Below, piece by piece: positions 7,407-15,079 of a stretch of DNA of 17,945 nt. The DNA comes from Rhodanobacter sp. (lineage in GTDB: Bacteria; Pseudomonadota; Gammaproteobacteria; Xanthomonadales; Rhodanobacteraceae): the NCBI GenBank assembly GCA_026193555.1, contig JAPHUU010000239.1:1-17945 (forward strand), given 5' to 3'. A program made the position numbers and the translations under genes. The notes beneath the pieces are model-generated. The model saw nothing but the letters and a program-made list of their open reading frames with translations, ran no database searches and was not told the DNA's origin. Numbering within the stretch: the first letter of the stretch is position 1; each line of letters opens with the position of its first letter.

Positions 7407-8627
7407 GTGAGTACTGAGCTCGTAGAGCACTGCATCGACGTGGACGATCTTCAGATAGGCATGTTCGTATGCCGGCTCGATCGCCCATGGGAGGACACGC
7501 CCTTTCCACTGCAGGGCGTCGAGCTGACGCGAGAGCAGGATATCCAGACGATTCGCGACCTGTGCCGGTACGTGTACGTCGACGCGCGTCGCATGGTGGC
7601 CTACACGCCGCGGCCCATGCTCACCCGCACCCACCTCGCAACCTTGCGTTTCCGGGCAGCTGTGCGCTACGACGATGGCACCACGGTCGAGCAGGAGCTT
7701 CCGCGCGTCCGGGGGGCACTTGAAAACGCCTCGGCCATGGTGGCGCGGATTTCGGACGATATAGTCAGCGGCCGTGAGCTGTCGGTGGAGCTCGTCGAGC
7801 AGGCCATTCGCCCACTGGTCTCCAGCGTATTGCGCAATGCCGATGCGTTCTTCTGGATCGATGGTCTGCGTCAACGCGACAGCTACTCCTACAGCCATGC
7901 CATCAATTGCAGCGCGTTGGCTGCGATATTCGGGCGCCACATGGGGTTCGCCGAGGAGACCATCATCAGTCTCGCTGCGGGTGGCCTGCTGATGGATGTC
8001 GGCAAGACTTCCCTGCCGGAGTCCCTGCTGCAGTTCCAGGGCTCGCTGACCGCCCATGAAGTGGATCTCGCGCGCTCCCACGTCACTCACGGTCTGGCGA
8101 TCGTGGCCGGCTCGGACATCACCGACGAAGACGTGATCGACATCGTACGTACCCATCATGAGCGTCATGACGGCAGCGGCTACCCGCATGGCCTGAGCGG
8201 GAGCGACATTCCTCTCACCGGGCGCATGCTCGGCATCATCGATACCTACGATGCCATGACCAGCGATCGCCCCTATCGCGCGGCTATCTCCCGTCACCAC
8301 GCCCTGCGCCAGATCTATGCCGCGCGCGACCAATGGTTCCAGGCTGAACTGGTGGAGCAATTCCAGGTCTGCCTCGGCGTCTACCCCACCGGCTCACTGG
8401 TCGAACTGAGCACCGGTGAAGTGGCCATCGTGATGGCGCAGAACCATGCCAGGCGGCTGCGTCCGAGGGTCGCCATCCTGAGTACGCCGGATCGCCATCC
8501 GGTGACCGAATTTCGCGTGATGAACCTGATGGATCAAGGCAAGGCCGGCTCTCCAGTGGAGATCGTGTGCACGCTGGCAGCCGGGGATTTCAGCATCGAC
8601 CACGCCGAGCTCTTCCTGCGGCAATGA
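7407..8627 (+). CDS. DUF3391 / HD-GYP domain protein with altered HD motif (MD)
   Basis: A 406-residue protein beginning with a DUF3391 domain (about 8-110; VDDLQIGMFVCRLDRPWEDTPF) and continuing with an HD-GYP domain (about 155-320). HD-GYP enzymes hydrolyse cyclic-di-GMP to GMP using a two- or three-metal site. His164, Lys200, His225, His250-His251, Asp255 and GYP at 258-260 are all recognisable. The metal-binding His of the signature HD pair, however, is Met196 (LLMDVGK, Asp197 kept), so activity is doubtful. The start is a GTG at 7407; it is the only sensible in-frame start because a stop lies 16 codons upstream, yet its ribosome site is poor (AGG one base away). It lies 205 bases after the small membrane protein and 54 bases before the EAL gene. 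Confidence 0.9.
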   Translation: MSTELVEHCIDVDDLQIGMFVCRLDRPWEDTPFPLQGVELTREQDIQTIRDLCRYVYVDARRMVAYTPRPMLTRTHLATLRFRAAVRYDDGTTVEQELPRVRGALENASAMVARISDDIVSGRELSVELVEQAIRPLVSSVLRNADAFFWIDGLRQRDSYSYSHAINCSALAAIFGRHMGFAEETIISLAAGGLLMDVGKTSLPESLLQFQGSLTAHEVDLARSHVTHGLAIVAGSDITDEDVIDIVRTHHERHDGSGYPHGLSGSDIPLTGRMLGIIDTYDAMTSDRPYRAAISRHHALRQIYAARDQWFQAELVEQFQVCLGVYPTGSLVELSTGEVAIVMAQNHARRLRPRVAILSTPDRHPVTEFRVMNLMDQGKAGSPVEIVCTLAAGDFSIDHAELFLRQ

Positions 8628-8681
8628 CCTTCCGGCGCCACCCATTCAGGCCTCACTGCCGATGACCAGAGCTTCCCTGCC

Positions 8682-9929
8682 ATGCTGAATCGAGAGCAGA
8701 TCTTCACCACGATCCAGGATCAGCTGGATCCCGCTTGGGAGGCGCGGGAGCGCTTCGCGGTCATGATGGTACGGGTGCATGGGGTACGCGATGTCGGCCT
8801 GCGATTCGGCTATGGGCACGGTGAACAGGCGCTGGAAAAGGCACGCTTGCTGATCGAGCAGTCGTTGCGCCCGGTCGACCGGGTCTTCGTCGCGGATGCC
8901 GAGAGTTTCGCCGTCGTGCTGCCCGGGATGCGCAATCGCAATCATGCCCTGTTGGCCGCCACCCGCCTGATGAATGCCTTCGAGCAACCGATCGCCGGGG
9001 CGCCCTCGCCGTGGCGAGGGCGCCCCATCATGGGAATCGCCCTGTCCCCGGAGCATGGCGCCAACGCGGATCTGCTGTGCCGCCGCGCCGAGATGGCCGT
9101 CGATGAAGCACAACGCTGCGGCGAGCACGCGGCGTTCTACCTGCTCAACGACGGCCAGGTCGAGATCTTCTACGACGAACTTCGCGACGCCATCGAGACC
9201 AACCGCCTGCACGCCTATTTCCAGCCAACCCTGCATCTCGGCTCAGGTGCGATCACCGGCGCCGAGTCACTGGCGCGCTGGAGCAGCCCACGCCATGGCG
9301 AGGTTGCACCCTCCGATTTCGTGCCGTTTGCCGAGCAGAGCGACCTGATCTCGGCACTGACTCGCTGGAGCATCAACACGACCTTGCGACACGCCGCGGC
9401 TTTGCGCGCAGTCCAGGGCCTGAGCTTTGCCATCAACCTGTCGCCCAAGGTGTTCGCCAGGCCAGGGTTGGTGGAGCAGCTGATCGGCGCACTCGAAATC
9501 TGGGACGTTGCGCCGACCGCACTGGTAGTGGAGGTTACCGAAACCGCACTGGTCAACGATCTCGAACAGAGTGTCAATGTGCTGCATCGCCTGCGCGATC
9601 ACGGCATCCGCGTTTCGATCGACGATTTCGGAACCGGCTATGCCTCGATTGCCTACCTGCGAAGGTTCCCGGCCACCGAGCTGAAAATCGACATGTCACT
9701 GGTAAGTGCCATGATGGACGACGCACGCACAGCCAAGCTGGTCGGAGCAATCATCAACATGGCCCACCACCTTGATCTGACCACCGTCGCCGAAGGCATC
9801 GAAAACCAGGCCACGCAGCACCTGCTGACTGACATGGGGTGCGATTTCGGCCAGGGCTTTTTCCTGGGGCGACCGGAGCCCGCGTCCGACTTCATCGCAA
9901 GGTTTGCTCAGCCGGCGCCCAGCCCCTGA
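8682..9929 (+). CDS. Degenerate GGDEF / EAL cyclic-di-GMP phosphodiesterase
   Basis: A 415-residue soluble protein. The N-terminal half (about 1-160) has a GGDEF fold, but DAESF (72-76) sits where GGDEF should be, and there is no I-site, so it cannot be a cyclase. The C-terminal half (about 165-408) is an EAL domain with its working residues: ESL at 195-197 (an EAL variant that keeps the Glu), NLSPKVF, EVTETAL, DDFGTGY at 314-320, LKIDMSLV, VAEGIEN and GCDFGQGFFLGRP. It should hydrolyse cyclic-di-GMP to pGpG, perhaps with GTP binding by the dead GGDEF domain as activator, as known for CdgA/PdeA-type proteins. No clear Shine-Dalgarno precedes the ATG at 8682. It lies 54 bases after the HD-GYP gene, likely the same transcript. 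Confidence 0.92.
   Translation: MLNREQIFTTIQDQLDPAWEARERFAVMMVRVHGVRDVGLRFGYGHGEQALEKARLLIEQSLRPVDRVFVADAESFAVVLPGMRNRNHALLAATRLMNAFEQPIAGAPSPWRGRPIMGIALSPEHGANADLLCRRAEMAVDEAQRCGEHAAFYLLNDGQVEIFYDELRDAIETNRLHAYFQPTLHLGSGAITGAESLARWSSPRHGEVAPSDFVPFAEQSDLISALTRWSINTTLRHAAALRAVQGLSFAINLSPKVFARPGLVEQLIGALEIWDVAPTALVVEVTETALVNDLEQSVNVLHRLRDHGIRVSIDDFGTGYASIAYLRRFPATELKIDMSLVSAMMDDARTAKLVGAIINMAHHLDLTTVAEGIENQATQHLLTDMGCDFGQGFFLGRPEPASDFIARFAQPAPSP
8997..9026. repeat. Perfect 30-base palindrome inside the GGDEF/EAL gene
   Basis: The arms GGGGCGCCCTCGCC (8997-9010) and GGCGAGGGCGCCCC (9013-9026) are perfect reverse complements with only GT between them. It encodes AGAPSPWRGRP in the degenerate GGDEF domain, in the loop before the IMGIA strand. 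The loop is of normal length for a GGDEF domain, so this does not look like an inserted repeat. The RNA would fold into a very stable hairpin inside the message. No T-run follows. Confidence 0.85.
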
Positions 9930-10106
9930 GCGATTGACTGGCCCGAGGCTGACGCTCGCGCCGCGTTCACGGCGTGGCGCGCACTGTGACCCGGATGCCG
10001 CCATCGTTTCCTTCGGCGGCCCGGCAACACCACGCAGTGCCTTCCTTGAAAGCGGAACATGGGTGGCCGCAATCAAGTCGAGAGTCCATTCCGGACAGGG
10101 CAGCAT

Positions 10107-11690
10107 ATGACACACATGTGGCAACGTTCAGCTGTCATGGGAGCTGCGCTCATCTCCATGCTGGCACTGGGTGCCTGCTCGTCGCTGCGCCACGACTTCG
10201 TCAAGCATCCGTCAAGGGCCCTGCCCGCGACCACGGCCACATCGAGCGCCCGCTATATCCGCACCGAGCTGGATCAGCATGCCGACAAATCGGGCTTTCG
10301 TCTGTTGACGCTGGGCAACGATGCGCTGATGAGCCGGATTTCACTGGCCGACCATGCAAAGCAGTCCATCGATTTGCAGTACTACATTTTCGACAACGAT
10401 GCGACCGGACGCCTGATGGCGCAGCGGCTGCTGCTGGCAGCCGATCGGGGGGTGCGGGTGCGCCTGCTGCTCGACGACATCAACGTCAGCGGCGGCATCG
10501 ACATGCTCGAGGGGCTGGATGCACATCCGAATATCGAGGTGCGCCTGTTCAACCCGTTCAATACGCGCGATCCGTCCTTTCTCTCCAAGGCCACCCAGTT
10601 CTTGCTGGAGCCACACCGCCTCAACCGGCGTATGCACAACAAGTCGTTCATCGTGGATGGCAACGTGGCCATTGTCGGTGGACGAAACATCGGCGATGAC
10701 TATTTCGATGCGGGCAGCACCACCACGTTTCGCGACCTTGACCTGATCGCGATCGGATCCGTGGTCAAGGATGCATCGCACGCCTTCGATGAATACTGGA
10801 ACTGCGATGCCGCCTACCCGGTCACGGCATTCAAAGGCAAGCATGCGAGCCATTACGACCTTGCCAAACTACGCACTCAACTGACCCGTGAGGCGCGCAC
10901 ATTCGCGCAATCCGACTACGCACAGGCAACACTGAAGGATCTGCCCCGCGGCCCATTGTCGGATCACCCTGGCTCCTGGTTCTGGGGCCCCGCGATGCTG
11001 GTCGCCGACCAGCCGGCGAAAATCGATGCCACCGAGGATGAGCCAGCGCTGCGGATAGGCCCACAGATCCGGACAATGACCGACCAGGCCAAACATGAAG
11101 TGCTGCTGATCTCACCCTACTTCGTTCCAGGTGACAGTGGCACGCGCAATCTGGATGGCCTTGCCGCCCACGGGGTTTCGGTCAAGGTACTCACCAATTC
11201 ACTGGCTTCCACCGATGAACCCGCCGTACACGCCGGTTACTCCCGCTACCGCAAGGATCTGCTCGAGGGTGGAGTGCAACTCTACGAGCTGCGCCCGGAG
11301 GCGGGAGCGACGCAATCGGCGACCGACATGGGCAAGTCATCCGGGCACAGCCTGCATGCCAAGGCGATCGTAGTCGATCAGCAATTGGTGTTCGTCGGCT
11401 CGATGAACATGGATGAGCGTTCCAGGCTATTGAATACGGAGATGGGCATCATCGTCGACAGCGCGCCGCTGGCGAAGGCAGTAACGCAGTTCTTCGATAC
11501 CGCCACCCTGTCCGCCAATGCCTATCACGTGATACTTGTCCCGAAAGGCTTGCCACATGCCGGTGACCTGCAGTGGCAGGCGAGCGATGGTGACAAGCCG
11601 TTGCTTTTTTACAGTGATCCGGGAGCAACCATGCAGCGTCGAATGGAAGTCCAGGCGCTCAAGTTGCTTCCGATCGAATCGATGCTCTGA
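10107..11690 (+). CDS. clsC: Phospholipase D family lipoprotein, cardiolipin synthase C-like
   Basis: A 527-residue protein with two HKD motifs: HNKSFIVD (177-184, followed by GNVAIVGGRNIGDDYFD) and HAKAIVVD (417-424, followed by GSMNMDERS). It matches E. coli ClsC (YmdC) over its length, including the blocks RLFNPF, LNRRMHNKSF, ILISPYFVP-like, LTNSLAS(T)D, VHAGYSRYRK, LNTEMG and a C-terminus of the LP(I/V)E type. ClsC makes cardiolipin from phosphatidylglycerol and phosphatidylethanolamine. The N-terminus is a lipoprotein signal (lipobox LGAC, Cys24), which places this copy on the periplasmic face of a membrane. The ATG at 10107 is chosen for AGGG seven bases upstream and a direct signal peptide; the longer frame from 10059 adds a non-signal stretch. 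E. coli clsC needs ymdB as partner; none is seen here. Confidence 0.9.
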   Translation: MTHMWQRSAVMGAALISMLALGACSSLRHDFVKHPSRALPATTATSSARYIRTELDQHADKSGFRLLTLGNDALMSRISLADHAKQSIDLQYYIFDNDATGRLMAQRLLLAADRGVRVRLLLDDINVSGGIDMLEGLDAHPNIEVRLFNPFNTRDPSFLSKATQFLLEPHRLNRRMHNKSFIVDGNVAIVGGRNIGDDYFDAGSTTTFRDLDLIAIGSVVKDASHAFDEYWNCDAAYPVTAFKGKHASHYDLAKLRTQLTREARTFAQSDYAQATLKDLPRGPLSDHPGSWFWGPAMLVADQPAKIDATEDEPALRIGPQIRTMTDQAKHEVLLISPYFVPGDSGTRNLDGLAAHGVSVKVLTNSLASTDEPAVHAGYSRYRKDLLEGGVQLYELRPEAGATQSATDMGKSSGHSLHAKAIVVDQQLVFVGSMNMDERSRLLNTEMGIIVDSAPLAKAVTQFFDTATLSANAYHVILVPKGLPHAGDLQWQASDGDKPLLFYSDPGATMQRRMEVQALKLLPIESML

Positions 11691-11715
11691 CCTGCCACAC
11701 CCTGCGGAGAACCAC

Positions 11716-12204
11716 GTGCGCCCAGACAACTTCCTGCCGATTCAACTGTCGCCCGTCATTGCCGGCGACCGGGTCAGGCACCGGAAAATTCTCGTCGCCA
11801 TGGTGATGGGCCTGCTGATGCTGGCACTGGCGGTGCCGGTGCCGGCCCGGCAAATGACCAAACAGCCGTCCGCCGAACAGCAGAAGATCAACTACCTGAT
11901 CGACTCGGTCGCCGCACTGTCCGACGCCACGTTCATTCGCAACGGCACCGACTACGATGCGGCCCGCGCCGCTGAGCACATGCGCCTGAAGCTGCGCTTC
12001 GCCGGCTCCAGCGTGGCCACGGCGGAAGAGTTCATCGCTTGCTGTGGCACCGGCTCGTCGATTTCCGGGAAGCCCTACCTGATTCGATTCCATGATGGCC
12101 GGGTCGTCGAATCAGCGACCTACCTGCGCTGCAAGCTCGCCGAATACGATGCAGCGGTGGCACGCACCGCGCACAAGGGCAAATTGCGGCCGTCCCATCA
12201 TTGA
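11716..12204 (+). CDS. DUF5329 family exported protein
   Basis: A 162-residue protein starting at a GTG. GGAG lies 6-7 bases before it (GCGGAGAACCAC then GTG), which decides this start over the internal ATGs near 11800. A long N-region with basic residues (RVRHRK) precedes a hydrophobic segment (about 28-45, ending VPVPARQ), consistent with a signal peptide or anchor. The mature part matches DUF5329: INYLIDSVAAL, FIRNGTDYDAARAAEHMRLKL, TAEEFIACCGTGSSISGKPY and YLRCKLAEYDAA. The function of this family is unknown. It begins 26 bases after the clsC-like stop, so it is probably in one transcript with it. Confidence 0.87.
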   Translation: MRPDNFLPIQLSPVIAGDRVRHRKILVAMVMGLLMLALAVPVPARQMTKQPSAEQQKINYLIDSVAALSDATFIRNGTDYDAARAAEHMRLKLRFAGSSVATAEEFIACCGTGSSISGKPYLIRFHDGRVVESATYLRCKLAEYDAAVARTAHKGKLRPSHH

Positions 12205-12207
12205 TCG

Positions 12208-12225
12208 TGCCGCTGTCCAGCGGCA
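12208..12225 (+). terminator. Stem-loop just after the DUF5329 stop
   Basis: TGCCGCT and AGCGGCA form a perfect seven-base stem with a GTCC loop, four bases after the stop codon. No T-run follows, so it is not a classical intrinsic terminator, but it may protect the 3' end of the clsC-DUF5329 transcript. Confidence 0.35.
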
Positions 12226-12489
12226 ACTCACCCTGATCAACCGCCTGCGACGGTACCCGGTAAGGGTGTATCGCATGACGCTGCACGGCCGGTCATTCCT
12301 CCGCCGCTGCAGCGATTCTGGATCAGTTCCTGTGCGACCGCATCGCCGTTGCGAACGATTTTGAGGACGGCTGCGAGCCGGCGCCGCCAACCCGGATGAA
12401 CCCCGGCAACCAGCACACCCTGGGGCGGCGCATCACCGTGGGCCGCACCGGTGCCCGTGCTGGCCGATCCGCACCGCCTCCGCAGGTCA

Positions 12490-12831
12490 TCACGCCTTCT
12501 TGAGGAAACACACCTTCAGCACCAGTCCCTTGATCTTGTCCGAGCTGCCCTCGATATGCTCGGCGTCGTCCTCGACCAGATGAATGTTTCTGATCACGGT
12601 GCCTTGCTTCAGCGGGATGGAGGAGCCCTTCACCTTCAGATCCTTGATCACCGTGACCGTATCGCCCTCGTTGAGCAGGTTGCCGTTGACGTCCCTGACC
12701 TGCAGCCCGGCATCCGCCGCTTCGACCGCCACCCTCGGCCATTCGTGACCGCAGTCGGCACACACGTAGTTCTCGCCATCGGGATAGGTGTTTTCCATGG
12801 CACACAGCGGGCAGGCGGGAATCTCGGACAT
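12490..12831 (-). CDS. yjdM: YjdM/PhnA family zinc-ribbon protein
   Basis: A 113-residue protein with an N-terminal zinc ribbon (CPLC at 7-10, CADC at 24-27) and a C-terminal beta-barrel (GNLLNEGDTVTVIKDLKVKG, KQGTVIRNIHLVEDDAEHIEG, DKIKGLVLKVCFLKK) typical of YjdM, the protein once called PhnA. Length fits the family (about 111). Despite its old name it is not the phosphonoacetate hydrolase; its role is not settled. The start at 12831 has no strong ribosome site. The PanE-like gene ends 93 bases upstream on the same strand. Confidence 0.92.
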   Translation of the reverse strand: MSEIPACPLCAMENTYPDGENYVCADCGHEWPRVAVEAADAGLQVRDVNGNLLNEGDTVTVIKDLKVKGSSIPLKQGTVIRNIHLVEDDAEHIEGSSDKIKGLVLKVCFLKKA

Positions 12832-12924
12832 CGGTCAATCCAGTCAGGTCATGCGATCGGGCCGCCAAGTATAGAGGGTCGACCCGCGGCCGCTGCGCGG
12901 ACCGGCGATGGGCTTGGCGATGGA

Positions 12925-13863
12925 CTAGCTGCGGCGCTCTGCCTGATAGGCCTGCAGGTGGCACCAGGCGGTCGACAGCAGCGGCGTATCGAGGCCCACT
13001 GCCTGGGCCCGCTGCACCATGTCACCCACGATGTGCTCACCCTCGATGCGCTGACCCGCCTGCAGATCGCGCAGCATCGAGGCGGTGACGGTGGAGCCCG
13101 CCTGAGTCAGCGTGTGCAGCGCATTCTCTCGCGCATCCGGCGGAATCGGCCAGCCAGCAACCTCCGCCACCGCCACGCATTCGGCGTAGAGCCGCTCGAT
13201 GAAGTCGCGCCCGCCATCAGCGGCCACGATCGTTCCGACGCTCGCACGCATCAGGCAGGTGGCGGCTGCCAGCGCGGTGAGGAAGCTGTACTTGATCCAG
13301 ATGTCCTGCAGGATCTGCGCGGAATGTTTGTGCTCAACCCCTGCCCCGGCAAACGCGGCGGCGATCGCCCTGCAGCGGGCACTGTGCGGATCCCCTTCGC
13401 GCTCGCCAAAGGTGATTGAGGCGGGCTTGCCCAGGTGCAGCACCTCACCGCGCGAGTTCTTGGCGGCACTGATGAAACACAACCCGCCGAGTACCCGAGC
13501 CGCCCCGAAACGCCGATCCAGCACCCCGTACTGGCGAAGCCCATTGAGTATCGGCAGGACCGACGTGTGCTCGCCCACCGCTGGCGCGATGGCGTCAATC
13601 GAGCTGTCCAGGTCGTAGGCCTTGCAGGCCAGCAGCACCATATCGAAGGGTTTCGCGGCGACCTCGTCGGCCAGCTGGTCGGTCACGAGGTGGCGCACCG
13701 GCAATTGCGCGTCGCCCAGCGGGCTGCGTATGACCAGGCCACCGGCCTCCAGCTGCGCTGCCCGCGCAGGTCGCACCAGAAAGCTCACGTCGCCACCGGC
13801 CTGGGCCAGTCGCCCGCCGAAGTAGCCACCGGTACCGCCGGCGCCCAGTACCAGAATCCGCAT
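12925..13863 (-). CDS. panE: 2-dehydropantoate 2-reductase family protein (ketopantoate reductase)
   Basis: A 312-residue NADP-binding protein. It opens directly with a Rossmann strand and GAGGTGGYFGG (8-18). PILNGL (104-109), Lys191 in IWIKYSF (catalytic Lys in PanE) and Glu274 in QRIEGEHI (substrate-binding Glu) are in place. PanE reduces ketopantoate to pantoate in coenzyme A synthesis; many paralogues act on other 2-keto acids, so the exact substrate is open. The start at 13863 is chosen over 13872 and 13908 because GAGG lies nine bases before it and the Rossmann strand begins at once. It lies 99 bases after the SerC-like gene on the same strand. Confidence 0.87.
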   Translation of the reverse strand: MRILVLGAGGTGGYFGGRLAQAGGDVSFLVRPARAAQLEAGGLVIRSPLGDAQLPVRHLVTDQLADEVAAKPFDMVLLACKAYDLDSSIDAIAPAVGEHTSVLPILNGLRQYGVLDRRFGAARVLGGLCFISAAKNSRGEVLHLGKPASITFGEREGDPHSARCRAIAAAFAGAGVEHKHSAQILQDIWIKYSFLTALAAATCLMRASVGTIVAADGGRDFIERLYAECVAVAEVAGWPIPPDARENALHTLTQAGSTVTASMLRDLQAGQRIEGEHIVGDMVQRAQAVGLDTPLLSTAWCHLQAYQAERRS

Positions 13864-13962
13864 CGCTGTCATCCTCGATCGAACCACGCGCTTCGGCACA
13901 CACGCCAAGCGCCTGCCGCGAAAACCGCAGGCATCGCGAACCGTGCAGCCAGCAACGCGAAC

Positions 13963-15057
13963 TCAGCCGTGACGTCGCGCAAAGTCATCGACCAGATCCG
14001 CCAGCTGCTGCACTGCCGACTCGCTGACCGCATTGTAGAGCGAGGCACGCAGACCACCGATCGAGCGATGACCTTCCAGACCGGAGAACCCCGCTTCGCG
14101 CGCGTGCTCCAGAAACGGCTCGTGCCAGTGCGGCTGGCGGAAGCGGAACGCCACGTTCATGCTCGATCGCGATCCCGGATCGGCATGGATCTCGAACATC
14201 TCCGGTTGCCGCTCCAGTGCCGCATAAAGGGTTGCCGCCTTGCGCAGGTTGATCTGCTCCATCGCATCCACCCCGCCGATCTCGTCGCGAAGCCAGCGAC
14301 TGACCAGATTCAGCACGTAGATCGAGAATACCGGCGGCGTGTTGTAGTTGGAGCCGTGCTCGACATGGGTGCGGTAATCCAGCATCGGCGGCAAGCCGCC
14401 GGGTATCCGCGAGAGCATCGCGTCATCGATCAGGGCCAGCGTGACCCCGGCCGGACCGAGGTTCTTCTGCGCATGCGCATAGACCATCGCGTAGTCGCCG
14501 ATGCCGAACCGACGCGAGAGGAAATCGGAGGACATGTCGGCGATCAGCGGCACCCCGATCGACTCCGGCGCGCCGGTGAATTGCAGGCCTTCCACCGTCT
14601 CGTTGCTGATGTAATGAAAGAACGGCGCATGGGCGGAACGCTGCAGCGACGACCAGGCCGGCAACCGGCGATAGCCCTCGGCCTCGCCGTCCCACACTGT
14701 GCGGGCGCTGACCACCGCGGCAGCTTCGCCGATCGCCTTGCGGCTCCAGTAGCCGGAGGCGACGAATTCCGCTGGCGCCGTTGCGGCGGCAGCGAAATTC
14801 ATCGGGATCATCGAGAACTGCAGGCTGCTTCCGCCCTGCAGAAAGAGGATGTGATAGCGGTCGGGCACCTGCAGCAGGCCGCGGATGTTGTCCTGTGCCT
14901 CCTGCAGCAGGGCCTTGAACCAGTCAGAGCGGTGGCTGGTGCCGAGAATGGACAGGCCGGTATCCGGCAACGCGGAGATCGCGCGCTGGGTTTGTTCCAG
15001 CACCGAGGCCGGCAAGGCACCCGGGCCACCGGAGAAGTTGAGAAGGTTGGATAGCAT
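13963..15057 (-). CDS. Phosphoserine aminotransferase (SerC)-like PLP enzyme
   Basis: A 364-residue class V aminotransferase that aligns end to end with SerC: FSGGPGALPASVL (8-20), SHRS (41-44), QGGSSLQFSMIPMNF (74-88), ADMSSDFLSR (173-182), the PLP Lys198 in AHAQKNLGPAG, YNTPP (238-242), GHRSIGGLRASLYNA (329-343) and a C-terminal DFARRHG. SerC transaminates 3-phosphohydroxypyruvate with glutamate. The QGGxSLQF block resembles Bacillus-type SerC more than the E. coli form (GGGRGQF). Xanthomonadales normally keep a housekeeping serC elsewhere, so this is probably a paralogue. It starts 22 bases after the ATP-grasp gene; the ATG at 15057 matches the family start, although its ribosome site is weak. 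The pairing suggests it supplies an amino acid to the ligase. Confidence 0.87.
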   Translation of the reverse strand: MLSNLLNFSGGPGALPASVLEQTQRAISALPDTGLSILGTSHRSDWFKALLQEAQDNIRGLLQVPDRYHILFLQGGSSLQFSMIPMNFAAAATAPAEFVASGYWSRKAIGEAAAVVSARTVWDGEAEGYRRLPAWSSLQRSAHAPFFHYISNETVEGLQFTGAPESIGVPLIADMSSDFLSRRFGIGDYAMVYAHAQKNLGPAGVTLALIDDAMLSRIPGGLPPMLDYRTHVEHGSNYNTPPVFSIYVLNLVSRWLRDEIGGVDAMEQINLRKAATLYAALERQPEMFEIHADPGSRSSMNVAFRFRQPHWHEPFLEHAREAGFSGLEGHRSIGGLRASLYNAVSESAVQQLADLVDDFARRHG

Positions 15058-15079
15058 GGATTCGAGGTCGTCCGGCGGG

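Noticed and set aside
7358..7417. 19-codon upstream ORF (MTYAPDID...) overlapping the GTG start of the HD-GYP gene
   Set aside because: It could couple translation of the GTG start, but there is no convincing ribosome site and no sign of conservation in the sequence alone.
13435..15054. 539-residue plus-strand ORF opposite the SerC-like and PanE-like genes
   Set aside because: It is an antisense frame kept open by high GC; composition (His/Arg/Gln-rich) is not protein-like, and the minus strand encodes two clear families.
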